Assembly (NCBI RefSeq): GCF_025564065.1
Contig: NZ_JAMGZK010000053.1
Coordinates: 248,001-312,000, forward strand
Origin: Silvania hatchlandensis
Lineage (GTDB): Bacteria; Pseudomonadota; Gammaproteobacteria; Enterobacterales; Enterobacteriaceae
Direction: 5' to 3'
Length of the DNA stretch: 64,000 nt
Part shown: piece by piece, positions 42,269-57,044 of the stretch
Layout: each line of letters opens with the position of its first letter
How positions within the stretch are numbered: the first letter of the stretch is position 1
Translations under genes and position numbers: made by a program
Notes under the pieces: generated by a model
The model's input: only the letters and a program-made list of their open reading frames with translations
The model's database searches: none
Told to the model about the DNA's origin: nothing

Positions 42269-42760
42269 TTATTCAGCAGGTGCGTCCATTTTACCGTCCG
42301 GCGCATGACGTTCTGTCAGACGCTTCTCAAAATTGGCATTAAACTGCTTTTTCTGCTCAGGGGTCAGAATGTTGTAAATCTTATTCTGGGTTTCCATGTG
42401 CGCCAGCATGCGGGTTTTATGCTGCTCGGCCATCTTCTCGACCTGCGCCTGGGCTTTCGCTTTATCGAAGCTGTCGCTGGCAACAATGTCATGCATTGCG
42501 CGGCGCTCTTCCAGCGGCGGACGTTTCATCTGGTCGCGCTGGGCTTTCATGATGTCGCGAACCTGCTGTTTCTGCGCATCGGTCAGGTTCAGGTCTTTAA
42601 ACATCATGTCGTGATGCATACCCGGCTTACCTTTGTGATGCATCGTTTTGCTTTCGGTCGGTGCGGCGGTGGTCGTGGTGGCGGTATCTGCGGCGAACGC
42701 CGCGCTGGTAGCGCCCAGAGCCAGGGTAGAGGCAACAAACAGTGCAGTTAATTTACGCAT
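42269..42760 (-). CDS. spy: Periplasmic ATP-independent chaperone Spy
   Basis: A 163-residue cradle-shaped, all-helical chaperone that prevents protein aggregation in the periplasm. It has a signal peptide (to about AAFAAD, residue 24) and the two LTxxQ motifs of the family, LNLTDAQKQQV near residue 60 and NILTPEQKKQF near 133. In E. coli spy is induced by CpxR and BaeR; I did not find a box good enough to mark. GGAAGGAC lies upstream of the start. Confidence 0.96.
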   Translation of the reverse strand: MRKLTALFVASTLALGATSAAFAADTATTTTAAPTESKTMHHKGKPGMHHDMMFKDLNLTDAQKQQVRDIMKAQRDQMKRPPLEERRAMHDIVASDSFDKAKAQAQVEKMAEQHKTRMLAHMETQNKIYNILTPEQKKQFNANFEKRLTERHAPDGKMDAPAE

Positions 42761-42914
42761 AATTTTGTCCTTCCTTTCAGTTATTATTCGGCGCTATGCC
42801 GTGTTGACGGGATTAACTTTACGGGGTTTATCGTCAATAAGTCAGAGCAACGGTAAAACAATGAAAGTGTAAAAAACACTTTATCGCCAAATATGGAGAA
42901 AATAAGGAAAAAGC

Positions 42915-43016
42915 GTGGAGAGTTGCAACAAAAATATTCAAGACAATGATTTTAAAGAGATTATTAAGGAGTATACCGGCAAGACGATTAATAATAAAGC
43001 AAACCACCAGGAATAA
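42915..43016 (+). CDS. Possible 33-residue small protein
   Basis: A GTG-initiated ORF of 33 codons with AAGGA six to seven bases upstream. The product would be VESCNKNIQDNDFKEIIKEY followed by a basic TGKTINNKANHQE tail, hydrophilic, with no membrane segment. The DNA is AT-rich. I know no family for it. Only the ribosome-site spacing and reading frame support it, and there is no conservation evidence, so it may be spurious. Confidence 0.28.
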   Translation: MESCNKNIQDNDFKEIIKEYTGKTINNKANHQE

Positions 43017-43059
43017 TCTGCAATAAAACGATAGACGCAAGAAATGGTTGGCAAAATAA

Positions 43060-43089
43060 ACAACCCCGGCCGTTACGCGTACCGGGGTC
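43060..43089 (-). terminator. Terminator of the ast operon
   Basis: ACCCCGG (43063-43069) pairs with CCGGGGT (43082-43088). On the minus strand TTGTTTATTTTG follows. It lies seven bases beyond the astE stop. Confidence 0.75.
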
Positions 43090-43095
43090 GAATAA

Positions 43096-44064
43096 TCAAA
43101 AGATGACTTTTTCCAGCATCAGCCCGGCTCGCAGGCCAAACGCAACGCCGGGGTTAGGAAACAGGACATACTCCGTCTGCTTTTGCACTTCATAGCGATC
43201 TTCACCGTCTTCCGCCAGCAATACGCCCTGGCGAAACGGGGTGAAGTTCAGCGTATGGGCCGCCATATGCAGGCGAAAGGCCTCGCTACGCCGGGTGATC
43301 TGCTGCACCACCCGATAGCGCTCGACGGTTCCGGTGTGCGCCTGCGGTGCTTCCCCGCCCAGCAGCGCACGCAGCGCCTGGTGTGTGGCGGCAAAGCGCG
43401 TCAGGTCGTTATGACCAAACGGCAGCGCTTTTCCCAGCTCCAGGGTACAGGCCAGCGCACCAAAGCGTTCGCAGCAAAAATGAGTGAACGTCCCGCCCGG
43501 TGTCTGGTGGAACACCAGCGCCTCCAGCCCGGCATCTCCCAGCCACTGCAAAAACGGCTCATCCCACGGTTGGCTGCGCTGCGGCAGTACGCCAAAGCGC
43601 TCATGGTATGAGGCGCGGATCGCGGTATGCAGATCGAGATGCCAACGCTCATCGCTGACCTGCTGATAAAACGCCGTGACGGTCTCTTCCAGCAACGTAG
43701 CCCGCGCCGTCTCCGCGCAGGCCGGGAACTGTGCCCCGCGCCCGCCGAACAGGCGATTGAGATCGCAGGTCAGGTAGCGTTTGTTGGCCGCCAGCGCCGG
43801 GGGGTTGCCGAGGATAATCAGCACCCGACAGCGCAGAGTCAGCTCGCCGCGAAACAGCGACCCGACCAGCCGATCAACGATCTCGACCGGGGCGGTTTCA
43901 TTGCCGTGGATCCCGGTGGAGAGCACCAGTGAACGTGTGCTCGCCACCTCCGGGGTCAGTTCCAGCACACCCGCTGCATGCCAGTGCCACTGAAATGAAG
44001 GGCCTGCGCCTTCGCGCTGGACCGGTGTCGCCTCCGCCAGGGTCAGCGCCAGTAAGTTTTCCAT
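43096..44064 (-). CDS. astE: Succinylglutamate desuccinylase
   Basis: A 322-residue zinc hydrolase of the aspartoacylase family that splits succinylglutamate into succinate and glutamate, the last step of the AST pathway. Zinc ligands are in [13 protein letters not shown] near residues 51-60 and HLDLHTAIR near 145, and the catalytic Glu region is in [12 protein letters not shown] near 212. It is last in astCADBE, 10 bases after astB. Confidence 0.96.
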   Translation of the reverse strand: MENLLALTLAEATPVQREGAGPSFQWHWHAAGVLELTPEVASTRSLVLSTGIHGNETAPVEIVDRLVGSLFRGELTLRCRVLIILGNPPALAANKRYLTCDLNRLFGGRGAQFPACAETARATLLEETVTAFYQQVSDERWHLDLHTAIRASYHERFGVLPQRSQPWDEPFLQWLGDAGLEALVFHQTPGGTFTHFCCERFGALACTLELGKALPFGHNDLTRFAATHQALRALLGGEAPQAHTGTVERYRVVQQITRRSEAFRLHMAAHTLNFTPFRQGVLLAEDGEDRYEVQKQTEYVLFPNPGVAFGLRAGLMLEKVIF

Positions 44065-44074
44065 CGCGCCTCCT

Positions 44075-49567
<5,493 letters not shown>

Positions 49568-50374
49568 ATGAAATTTGTCTCTTTTAATATCAACGGCCTG
49601 CGCGCCCGTCCTCACCAACTGCAAGCCATCGTCGAGCAACATCAGCCCGATGTGATTGGCCTGCAGGAGACAAAAGTACACGACGATATGTTCCCTCTCG
49701 AAGAGGTGGCAAAGCTCGGTTACAACGTCTTTTACCACGGCCAGAAAGGCCATTACGGCGTGGCCCTGCTGACCAAAGAGACGCCGGTCTCCGTACGTCG
49801 TGGATTTCCGGGTGATAACGAAGAGTCCCAGCGCCGCATCATCATGGCGGAAATCCCCTCACCGCTGGGGAACATCACCGTTATCAATGGTTACTTCCCG
49901 CAGGGCGAAAGCCGTGACCACCCGCTGAAGTTCCCGGCAAAAGAGAAGTTTTACCAGGATCTGCAGTCGTTCCTCGAAACCGAGCTGAAAAAAGAGAACC
50001 CAGTGCTGATCATGGGCGACATGAACATCAGCCATACCGATCTGGATATCGGCATCGGCGAAGACAGCCGCAAGCGCTGGCTGCGCACAGGGAAATGCTC
50101 CTTCCTGCCGGAAGAGCGCGAGTGGATGGCACGTCTGCTGGACTGGGGTCTGGTGGATACCTTCCGCCACGCCAACCCACAGACGCTGGACCGCTTCTCG
50201 TGGTTTGATTACCGCTCCAAAGGCTTTGATGACAACCGCGGCCTGCGTATTGACCTGCTGCTGGCAAGCCCGGTGCTGGCCGAACGCTGCATCGAAACCG
50301 GGATCGACTATGAGATCCGCAGCATGGAAAAACCGTCCGATCACGCCCCGGTGTGGGCCAAATTCAGCGTGTAA
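49568..50374 (+). CDS. xthA: Exodeoxyribonuclease III
   Basis: The major AP endonuclease and 3'-5' exonuclease of base excision repair, 268 residues as in E. coli. Metal and catalytic motifs are NINGLRAR near residue 7, [10 protein letters not shown] near 31-40, [14 protein letters not shown] near 150 and [10 protein letters not shown] near 257-266. The ATG at 49568 aligns with the E. coli start [13 protein letters not shown]. The next gene starts three bases after its stop. Confidence 0.98.
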   Translation: MKFVSFNINGLRARPHQLQAIVEQHQPDVIGLQETKVHDDMFPLEEVAKLGYNVFYHGQKGHYGVALLTKETPVSVRRGFPGDNEESQRRIIMAEIPSPLGNITVINGYFPQGESRDHPLKFPAKEKFYQDLQSFLETELKKENPVLIMGDMNISHTDLDIGIGEDSRKRWLRTGKCSFLPEEREWMARLLDWGLVDTFRHANPQTLDRFSWFDYRSKGFDDNRGLRIDLLLASPVLAERCIETGIDYEIRSMEKPSDHAPVWAKFSV

Positions 50375-50377
50375 TGG

Positions 50378-51064
50378 ATGACCGCGCACGGCCGTAAAAT
50401 CACCCTCCTGTGCGCCCTTCTGGGCGCATTTGTCATTATCGTTACGCAATTACCGCCCGGCGCACTGACGTTGGGATCCCTGCAGGCGCACCATCAGGCG
50501 TTGCTGGATTATTGCCAGCAGTCACCGCTGCTAAGCGCGGCCCTCTTTTTCGTCGCCTACGTGCTGGTGACCGCCCTGTCCGTACCGGGTGCGACGGTAT
50601 TCACCCTGCTCGGCGGGGCGCTGTTCGGCCTTTGGCCAGGGATCCTGCTGGTGTCGTTCGCCTCTACGCTTGGGGCGACGCTGGCGATGCTGACCAGCCG
50701 CTACCTGCTGCGCGACTGGGTCCAACGCCGCTTTGCCGGGCCGATGCGTACCGTCAATGATGGGGTAGCGAACAGCGGGGCGTTTTATCTGTTTGCCCTG
50801 CGCCTGATGCCGCTGTTTCCGTTCTTCCTGGTGAACCTGCTGGCAGGCATCACCACCCTGGGGGTGCGCCGCTACTGGTGGGTCAGTCAGGCAGGAATGC
50901 TGCCCGGTGCCATTGTCTATCTTAATGCCGGACACCAGTTGGGGCAGATTGCCTCACTGCGTGATATCCTCTCGCCCGGCGTGGTTTTTGCCTTTACGCT
51001 GCTGGGGTTGCTGCCGCTCGTTACCCGCTGGCTGTTCGCCCGCTTTTCCCGACCTTCTCCATAA
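50378..51064 (+). CDS. TVP38/TMEM64 family inner-membrane protein
   Basis: A 228-residue membrane protein with about five hydrophobic helices and the SNARE-associated (VTT/TVP38) core, seen as VPGATVFTLLGGALFGLWPG near residue 70, then FALRLMPLFPFFLVNLLAG near 140-158 and YWWVSQAGMLPGAIVYLNAG near 167-186. E. coli has two such genes here, ydjX and ydjZ, around ydjY; this window has only one and no ydjY. I could not decide which of the two it corresponds to. Such proteins are thought to act in lipid scrambling or transport; the substrate is unknown. Confidence 0.88.
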   Translation: MTAHGRKITLLCALLGAFVIIVTQLPPGALTLGSLQAHHQALLDYCQQSPLLSAALFFVAYVLVTALSVPGATVFTLLGGALFGLWPGILLVSFASTLGATLAMLTSRYLLRDWVQRRFAGPMRTVNDGVANSGAFYLFALRLMPLFPFFLVNLLAGITTLGVRRYWWVSQAGMLPGAIVYLNAGHQLGQIASLRDILSPGVVFAFTLLGLLPLVTRWLFARFSRPSP

Positions 51065-51075
51065 CAGGGGGCATA

Positions 51076-52248
51076 ATGCGCCGTGTGTGTTTTTGCATGT
51101 TACTGACCGGTCTGCTGCTTGCAGGCCCGGCGCTGGCTGATGACAGCTGGCAACAAATCAAAGAAGACGCCCGCGGGCAGACCGTCTGGTTTAACGCCTG
51201 GGGCGGCGATGCCGCGGTGAACCGCTACCTCGACTGGGTCAGCGGCGAGATGAAAAGCCACTACGCCATCACCCTGAAAATTGTCCGTCTGGCGGATGCC
51301 GCCGATGCGGTGAAGCGCATCCAGACCGAGGCCAGTGCTGGGCGAAAAACCAACGGCTCTGTCGACCTGCTCTGGGTGAACGGGGAAAACTTCCGCACCC
51401 TGAAAAGCGCCGGGCTGTTACAGACCGGCTGGGCGCAGACGCTCCCCAACTGGCGCTATGTCGACACGACTAAACCGGTCACGGAGGATTTTGCCATTCC
51501 GACCGAGGGGGCAGAATCCCCGTGGGGCAGCGCGCAGCTCACCTTTATCGCCACCCGCCAGCAATTGCCTGAACCGCTGGCAGACCCTCAGGCGCTGCTC
51601 GAGTATGCCCGCCAGCACCCCGGCACCATAACCTACCCGCGCCCGCCCGATTTTACCGGTACCGCATTTTTGCAGCAGATCCTGCTGACGCAAACCACCC
51701 GGCCCGACGCCCTGAAGCAGCCGCCGGACAGCGCCACCTTCGCCGCCGTAACGGCCCCGCTGTGGGCGTATCTGGATAAACTGCACCCGCATCTGTGGCG
51801 CAACGGTAAAGATTTCCCTCCATCGCCCGCGCGGATGGATGCCCTGCTGGCCGCCGGAAGCCTGAACCTCTCCATCACCTTTAACCCGGCCCACGCCCGG
51901 CAAAAAGTCAGCAGCAAAGAGCTGCCGTCGGACAGCTACAGCTTTGGTTTTCAGCAAGGGATGATTGGCAACGTCCATTTTGTGACGATTCCGGCGAATG
52001 CCTCCGCTACTGCGGGCGCGAAAGTGGTCGCAAACTTTTTACTCTCGCCACAGGCGCAGATCCGCAAGGCGGATCCGGCCAACTGGGGGGATCCGAGCGT
52101 GCTTGCGCCAGACGCCTTGCCCGCCGCGGAAGCCACCGCGCTGCGTCAGTTTATCCCAACCGGGTTACCTACCACCCTGGGCGAACCGCATGCCGCCTGG
52201 GTGAATGCACTGGAGCAGGAATGGCTGCGCCGCTACGGCACCCACTAA
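51076..52248 (+). CDS. ynjB: ABC transporter substrate-binding protein YnjB
   Basis: A 390-residue periplasmic binding protein of the iron/thiamine/spermidine class. It has a signal peptide (MRRVCFCMLLTGLLLAGPALAD) and begins its mature part WQQIKEDARGQTVWFNAWGGD. Motifs typical of the class include SVDLLWVNGENFRTL near residue 95 and PSDSYSFGFQQGMIGNVHFVTIPANAS near 275-300. An AGGGGG ribosome site precedes it. It heads ynjBCDE and overlaps ynjC by 28 bases. The substrate is unknown. Confidence 0.93.
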   Translation: MRRVCFCMLLTGLLLAGPALADDSWQQIKEDARGQTVWFNAWGGDAAVNRYLDWVSGEMKSHYAITLKIVRLADAADAVKRIQTEASAGRKTNGSVDLLWVNGENFRTLKSAGLLQTGWAQTLPNWRYVDTTKPVTEDFAIPTEGAESPWGSAQLTFIATRQQLPEPLADPQALLEYARQHPGTITYPRPPDFTGTAFLQQILLTQTTRPDALKQPPDSATFAAVTAPLWAYLDKLHPHLWRNGKDFPPSPARMDALLAAGSLNLSITFNPAHARQKVSSKELPSDSYSFGFQQGMIGNVHFVTIPANASATAGAKVVANFLLSPQAQIRKADPANWGDPSVLAPDALPAAEATALRQFIPTGLPTTLGEPHAAWVNALEQEWLRRYGTH

Positions 52249-53756
52249 GCTGGCTTGCCTGGCTGCTGCTGATAGCCGTCTATCTGCCGCTGCTGCCCGC
52301 CCTCGCCCTGCTGCTGCCACCGGTCTTTTCGGTGGACAACTGGCGGGCGCTGGCTACGGACAGCCAGCTTGTTCAGGCGCTTATCGCCACCCTGGTCTCG
52401 ACGCTCATCGCCGCCGCCGGAGCGTTAATGCTGGCGCTGGCGGTGGTTGCCGCCCTGTGGCCCGGCAGCCGCTGGCGGCGGCTGTGCTCCCAGTTGCCGT
52501 GGCTGCTGGCGATCCCCCACGTGGCCTTTGCGGTGAGTGTGCTGCTGATGTTTGCTGAAGGCGGCGCCCTGTACCGCGTCTGCACCTTCTGCTCGCCGAT
52601 GATGGATCCCTACGGCGTCGGGCTGGGACTGACGCTCGCAGTGAAAGAGAGCGCCTTTGTGATCTGGGCGATTTACGCCTCGCTGCCGGAAAAAGAGCTG
52701 GCACAGAAAGTCACCGTGCTGCGATCGCTGGGCTATGGCCGCTGGCAGGCGCTGCGCTGGTTGATCCTGCCCGCCATTGCCCCGGCCCTCGGGGCGGTAA
52801 TGCTGGCAACGATCGCCTGGTCGCTGTCGGTGGTGGATGTGGCCCTGATCCTCGGCCCGGGCAACCCGCCCACGCTGGCGGTGCTGGCCTGGCAGTGGCT
52901 CTCGCAGGGCGATACCGGCCAGCAGGCCAAAGGGTTGCTGCTGTGCGTGATCCTGCTGGTGCTGCTGGAAATCATCGCCGTCGCGCTGTTTGTCGGCTGG
53001 CGGCGCTGGAGGCGCACAATCCCGGCTGTTTCGGGGGGGCGTTCGGCCCCGCGTCCGCTGGTGACGGGTCGCGCCTGCGGCCTGCTGCTGCCGCTCATTG
53101 GGCTGCTCAGCGTGGTGGTGCTGGCCGTTGTGGCAAGTAAGAGCACGTTTTCCAGCACTAACGCCGCAACCAGCCTGGTGCTGGGATTGTGCTCTGCCGC
53201 TATTGCGTTGGGGGTCATTCTGCTGTGGCTGGAGTGGGGACCGCAGCGCGGGGCGCTGTGGGTCTGGACGCCGCTGGCGCTGCCCGCCCTGCCGCTGGTG
53301 GCCGGGCAGTATCAGCTGGCGCTGGCGTTGCAGCTCGACGGGCAGTTTATTGCCGTGCTGTGGGGGCATCTGCTGTGGGTGCTGCCGTGGATGCTGCTGG
53401 TAATGCAGCCGGCGTGGCGCAGGCTCGATCCGCGTCTGATCCTCATCGCCCGCACGCTCGGCTGGGGATCGGGTAAAATCTTCTGGCTGGTTAAATGCCC
53501 GCAGATGCTCCGCCCGGCCCTCACCGCGTTTGCGGTCGGGTTTTCGGTCAGCATGGCGCAGTATCTGCCCACCCTGTGGCTGGGCAGCGGACGGGTGACC
53601 ACGTTTACCACCGAGGCCGTGGCGCTCAGCAGCGGAGGCAGCAGCGCGGTACTGGCAGCACAGGCGCTGTGGCAACTGCTGTTGCCCGCGCTGGTCTTCG
53701 CCGCCTGCGTGGCTTTATCCCGGCTGATTGGCCGCTTCCGACAGGGGTTACGTTAA
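52221..53756 (+). CDS. ynjC: ABC transporter permease YnjC, fused double permease
   Basis: A 511-residue inner-membrane permease with two repeated transmembrane domains (about residues 15-260 and 285-510), each with about six helices and an EAA-type loop: VTVLRSLGYGRWQALRWLILPAIAPALG near 167 and IARTLGWGSGKIFWLVKCPQMLRPAL near 410-435. This fused layout is like the thiamine permease ThiP and iron permease FbpB. The start overlaps ynjB and its stop overlaps ynjD (TAATG). Confidence 0.93.
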   Translation: MAAPLRHPLSWLAWLLLIAVYLPLLPALALLLPPVFSVDNWRALATDSQLVQALIATLVSTLIAAAGALMLALAVVAALWPGSRWRRLCSQLPWLLAIPHVAFAVSVLLMFAEGGALYRVCTFCSPMMDPYGVGLGLTLAVKESAFVIWAIYASLPEKELAQKVTVLRSLGYGRWQALRWLILPAIAPALGAVMLATIAWSLSVVDVALILGPGNPPTLAVLAWQWLSQGDTGQQAKGLLLCVILLVLLEIIAVALFVGWRRWRRTIPAVSGGRSAPRPLVTGRACGLLLPLIGLLSVVVLAVVASKSTFSSTNAATSLVLGLCSAAIALGVILLWLEWGPQRGALWVWTPLALPALPLVAGQYQLALALQLDGQFIAVLWGHLLWVLPWMLLVMQPAWRRLDPRLILIARTLGWGSGKIFWLVKCPQMLRPALTAFAVGFSVSMAQYLPTLWLGSGRVTTFTTEAVALSSGGSSAVLAAQALWQLLLPALVFAACVALSRLIGRFRQGLR

Positions 53757-54388
53757 TGCTGATGGTCAACGATTTTTCGCTTTCTCTGGGCCAGACCACG
53801 CTGCTGAAGAAGGTCAGTTTTACCGTGCAGCCCGGCGAAATCCTCACCCTGATGGGCCCGTCCGGCAGTGGCAAATCGTCGCTGTTCGCCTGGATGGCCG
53901 GGGCGCTGCCCGGCGATTTTCGCGCCGAGGGGGAGCTGTGGATCAACGCCCGGCGCTGCGACGGCCTGCCGACGGAACAGCGCGGGCTGGGTCTGCTGTT
54001 TCAGGATCCGTTACTTTTCGAGCACTTCAGCGTCGGGCAAAATTTACTGCTGGCGCTGCCGGCGGCGATCAAAGGTCACGCGCGCAAAGCGCAGGTACGG
54101 GATGCACTCGATGCCGCCGAGCTGGAGGGCTTTTTTCACCGCGATCCCGCCACCCTCTCGGGGGGGCAGCGTGCCAGAGTCAGCCTGCTGCGCGCCCTGC
54201 TGGCCCAGCCGCAGGCGCTGCTGCTCGATGAGCCCTTTAGCCGACTGGATCAACACCTGCGGTCGCAGTTTCGCCGCTGGGTGTTTGCCGAAGTGCGCGC
54301 CCGCGGGATCCCCGTGGTGCAGGTGACGCACGACGAGGCCGACGTTCCCGTCGACGGTTGCGTCCTGCCAATCGCAAACTGGCAATGA
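53756..54388 (+). CDS. ynjD: ABC transporter ATP-binding protein YnjD
   Basis: A 210-residue ATPase. Walker A GPSGSGKSS is near residue 36, signature LSGGQRARVSLLRALLAQP near 130 and Walker B LLLDEPFSRLD near 153. It is short, lacking the C-terminal regulatory domain of larger importers. The start is coupled to the ynjC stop. A longer ORF upstream of the start belongs to ynjC in another frame. It pairs with YnjB and YnjC; the substrate is unknown. Confidence 0.93.
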   Translation: MLMVNDFSLSLGQTTLLKKVSFTVQPGEILTLMGPSGSGKSSLFAWMAGALPGDFRAEGELWINARRCDGLPTEQRGLGLLFQDPLLFEHFSVGQNLLLALPAAIKGHARKAQVRDALDAAELEGFFHRDPATLSGGQRARVSLLRALLAQPQALLLDEPFSRLDQHLRSQFRRWVFAEVRARGIPVVQVTHDEADVPVDGCVLPIANWQ

Positions 54389-54475
54389 ATCGTGCTGCAA
54401 CCTGCGCCAACGCAACGTTTTCTGTTGCACAGGTTGCCACAATCAGCGCTCTTTTCTTTCCGTACGGGCATTTCG

Positions 54476-55783
54476 ATGAAACGTGTTTCTCAACTGACCG
54501 CGCTGACCGCCGCTTTAGGTCTCGCCTCTTTTTGTTCTTTTGCCGCTGACATGGCGCATTCCCTGACCCTCGCACAGCTGCAACAGCAGCAGGGCGCAGT
54601 TATCGATACCCGCGCCAGCGCCTTTTATAACGGCTGGCCGCAGGCGCTGAACGGCCCTTCCGGGCATGAACCCGCGGCTCTGAATCTCTCCGCCAGCTGG
54701 CTTGGCGCGATGAATGATACCCAGCTGAAAACCTGGGCGACCCAGCACCAGCTGACGCCAACCACCCCGGTCGCCTTATACGGTAACGAGGGGGATAATC
54801 AGGCCGTCAAAACGCGGCTGGCGCAGGCGGGTTTTACCCACGTCACGCTGCTGAGCGATGCCCTGCAAACGCCGGATCGCCTCCAGCGTCTTACCCATTT
54901 CGAACAGCTGGTTTATCCCCAGTGGCTGCATCAACTCCAGCAGGGTAAACCGGTTTCCGCCGCCCCTGCCGGGGAGTGGAAGGTGATTGAAGCCGCCTGG
55001 GGCGCGCCTAAATTTTATCTGCTGAACCATATTCCCGGCGCGGGCTATATCGACACCAACGAAGTCGAAAGCGAGCCGCTGTGGAATAAAGTCTCCGATG
55101 CGGATCTGAAAGCGATGCTGGCAAAACATGGGATCCGCCATGACACCACGGTGATTCTCTACGGACGCGACGTGTATGCCGCCGCGCGCGTGGCGCAGAT
55201 TATGCTGTATGCCGGGGTGAAAGACGTGCGTCTGCTGGATGGCGGCTGGAAAGCCTGGGATGATGCGAAGCTGCCGGTTGAGCGTGGGACGCCGGACAAC
55301 GTCAAGCCAGCGCCTGACTTTGGCGCACCGATCCCGGGTCAGCCGCAGCTGATGCTGGATATGGAACAGGCCCGCAGCCTGCTGCATCGCAAAGACGCGT
55401 CGCTGGTCAGCATCCGCTCGTGGCCGGAATTTACCGGCGTCACCAGCGGCTACAGCTACATCAAGCCGAAGGGTGAAATCAAAGGCGCCCGCTGGGGTCA
55501 CGCGGGCAGCGACGCCACCCATATGGAAGATTTCCACAACCCGGACGGCACCATGCGCAGCGCGGCAGACATCGCCGCCATGTGGAAGCAGTGGAACATT
55601 CTGCCGGATCAGCAGGTGGCGTTTTACTGCGGTACCGGCTGGCGCGCCTCCGAAACCTTTATGTACGCCCGGGCGATGGGCTGGAAGAATGTCGGTGTCT
55701 ACGACGGGGGCTGGTACGAGTGGAGCAGTCATCCGCAGAACCCGGTCTCAACCGGCGAGCGCGGGCCAGACAGCTCCCTGTAA
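54476..55783 (+). CDS. ynjE: Periplasmic thiosulfate sulfurtransferase YnjE
   Basis: A 435-residue rhodanese with three rhodanese domains. It has a signal peptide (to about FAADM, residue 22). The catalytic cysteine is in the last domain, VAFYCGTGWRASE near residue 385; the earlier domains lack such a cysteine. E. coli YnjE transfers sulfur from thiosulfate or MST-type donors and has been linked to molybdopterin synthesis, although it is exported. It follows ynjD by 87 bases and may be its transcript mate. The ATG at 54476 fits the signal peptide. Confidence 0.94.
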   Translation: MKRVSQLTALTAALGLASFCSFAADMAHSLTLAQLQQQQGAVIDTRASAFYNGWPQALNGPSGHEPAALNLSASWLGAMNDTQLKTWATQHQLTPTTPVALYGNEGDNQAVKTRLAQAGFTHVTLLSDALQTPDRLQRLTHFEQLVYPQWLHQLQQGKPVSAAPAGEWKVIEAAWGAPKFYLLNHIPGAGYIDTNEVESEPLWNKVSDADLKAMLAKHGIRHDTTVILYGRDVYAAARVAQIMLYAGVKDVRLLDGGWKAWDDAKLPVERGTPDNVKPAPDFGAPIPGQPQLMLDMEQARSLLHRKDASLVSIRSWPEFTGVTSGYSYIKPKGEIKGARWGHAGSDATHMEDFHNPDGTMRSAADIAAMWKQWNILPDQQVAFYCGTGWRASETFMYARAMGWKNVGVYDGGWYEWSSHPQNPVSTGERGPDSSL

Positions 55784-55789
55784 CACGTC

Positions 55790-56410
55790 CTACTGGCGCT
55801 GAGTGTTTTTCAGCGTCAGATACCCACTCCAGATGCGCGTTGCGGTGGTCAGCCAGCACAGCGCGCCAAATACCCACGCTAACCACGCAAAGTGCGCCGG
55901 AAACAGGCAGCACAGCGCAAACATCAGCAGCGTTTCCGTCCCTTCCGTCAGCCCGCCCAGATAGTAAAACGACTTATGGGCATAGCCTGGATTGTCGATA
56001 TCGTGTTTGGCCGCCAGCGCCGCAAAGGCCAGAAAACTGCTGCCGGTGCCGATAAACGCAAACAGCAGCCAGGCCGCCGGGAGCGCGTTGTTGAGGGGAT
56101 CGGCCAGCGCAAAACCAAACGGCACCAGGGCATAAAATAGAAAGTCGAGGGCGATATCGAGAAAACCCCCGGCATCGGTTAACCCGCGCCGCCGCGCCAG
56201 CGCCCCGTCCAGTCCGTCCAGCAGGCGGTTCAGCAGGACAGCCACCAGCGCCGCCAGATACCAGCCCAGCGCCAGGAACGGCAGCGCCAGCACCCCGATC
56301 GCAAAGCCAATTAGGGTGATGCCATCGGGGGTAATGCCGGGTTTATCGAGTCTCGCCACCAGTTGGTTGAGTAGCGGCTTGAGACGGGGATGAAGATGAC
56401 GATCAAGCAT
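55790..56410 (-). CDS. ynjF: CDP-alcohol phosphatidyltransferase family protein YnjF
   Basis: A 206-residue inner-membrane protein with about six hydrophobic helices and the family's active-site motif in the form LNRLLDGLDGALARRRGLTDAGGFLDIALD near residues 57-86 (the D-G-x2-A-R-x8-G-x3-D-x3-D pattern). That motif transfers a phosphoalcohol from CDP-alcohol; the substrate of YnjF is not known. It is convergent with ynjE with only six bases between and overlaps ynjA. Confidence 0.93.
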   Translation of the reverse strand: MLDRHLHPRLKPLLNQLVARLDKPGITPDGITLIGFAIGVLALPFLALGWYLAALVAVLLNRLLDGLDGALARRRGLTDAGGFLDIALDFLFYALVPFGFALADPLNNALPAAWLLFAFIGTGSSFLAFAALAAKHDIDNPGYAHKSFYYLGGLTEGTETLLMFALCCLFPAHFAWLAWVFGALCWLTTATRIWSGYLTLKNTQRQ

Positions 56411-56975
56411 CGCGGTTTTCTCCCGGGAGGGAACACAGCCCCTGCGCAGGGATATCCAGCGCCGCATTGAAGCGTGCCGACAGATTCTGAAACGCGATAA
56501 GCGCCGTCATTTCGGTAATGGCATTGGCATCGAAGTGGCGGCAGAGCTGGGCTTTGATGGCGTCGTCCACCGCGGGCGGTGTGGCGGTGACCGCCTCGGC
56601 GTAGGCCAGCGCGGCGCGCTCTTCCTCACTGAATAAGGCACTGTCGCGCCAGTGTTGTACCGCCTGCACTTTATCCAGCGCCCCGCAGCGTTCCGCCAGC
56701 CGCAGGGAATTGGCATCGATACAAAACGCGCAGTGGCACACCTGCGAGATACGGGTCATCAGCAGCGATCGCAGCACCGGGTTGAGGGGCGATTTACGGC
56801 GTTCAAGAAAGCCAACGAACAGCGCCACCAGCCAGAACAGCCGGGGCATTCTTCCCCACCAGCGCAGCGGATTGAGCACCGCGCCGTAATGTTTTTTCTG
56901 CATCCTGGCAATCGGCGTTAAACTGGCGGGTATCGATTCGATGGGTTTAACCCAGGCAGGGGGCGTTTCGTTCAC
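56403..56975 (-). CDS. ynjA: Carboxymuconolactone decarboxylase family protein YnjA
   Basis: A 190-residue helical protein of the AhpD/carboxymuconolactone decarboxylase superfamily. The redox CxxC-type motif is in ISQVCHCAFCIDANSLRLAER near residue 75-95. It matches E. coli YnjA (HYGAVLNPLRWWGRMP, DIPAQGLCSLP). The GTG at 56975 has GAGGT five bases upstream and is the best start; a TTG at 57029 would extend it by 18 residues. In E. coli ynjA lies before ynjB; here it is behind ynjF and overlaps it by eight bases. Confidence 0.85.
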   Translation of the reverse strand: MNETPPAWVKPIESIPASLTPIARMQKKHYGAVLNPLRWWGRMPRLFWLVALFVGFLERRKSPLNPVLRSLLMTRISQVCHCAFCIDANSLRLAERCGALDKVQAVQHWRDSALFSEEERAALAYAEAVTATPPAVDDAIKAQLCRHFDANAITEMTALIAFQNLSARFNAALDIPAQGLCSLPGENRDA

Positions 56976-57044
56976 AGGAACCTCACGGGTATCGGTTAAG
57001 TCCGCAAATAATATCTCTTTTTCTGACAACCATTATTGATGACC

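Larger units (their letters stand above)
42761..43095. promoter_or_regulatory. spy promoter region with a possible small ORF
   Basis: 335 bases between spy and the end of astE. The part next to spy should hold its promoter. The middle contains a plus-strand 33-codon ORF (42915-43016), reported separately. The end carries the ast terminator (43063-43088). Confidence 0.5.

Noticed and set aside
52425..53675. 416-residue minus-strand ORF inside ynjC
   Set aside because: Composition is extremely Gln/Arg/Pro-rich, as expected for the antisense of a Leu/Ala-rich membrane protein; no ribosome site.
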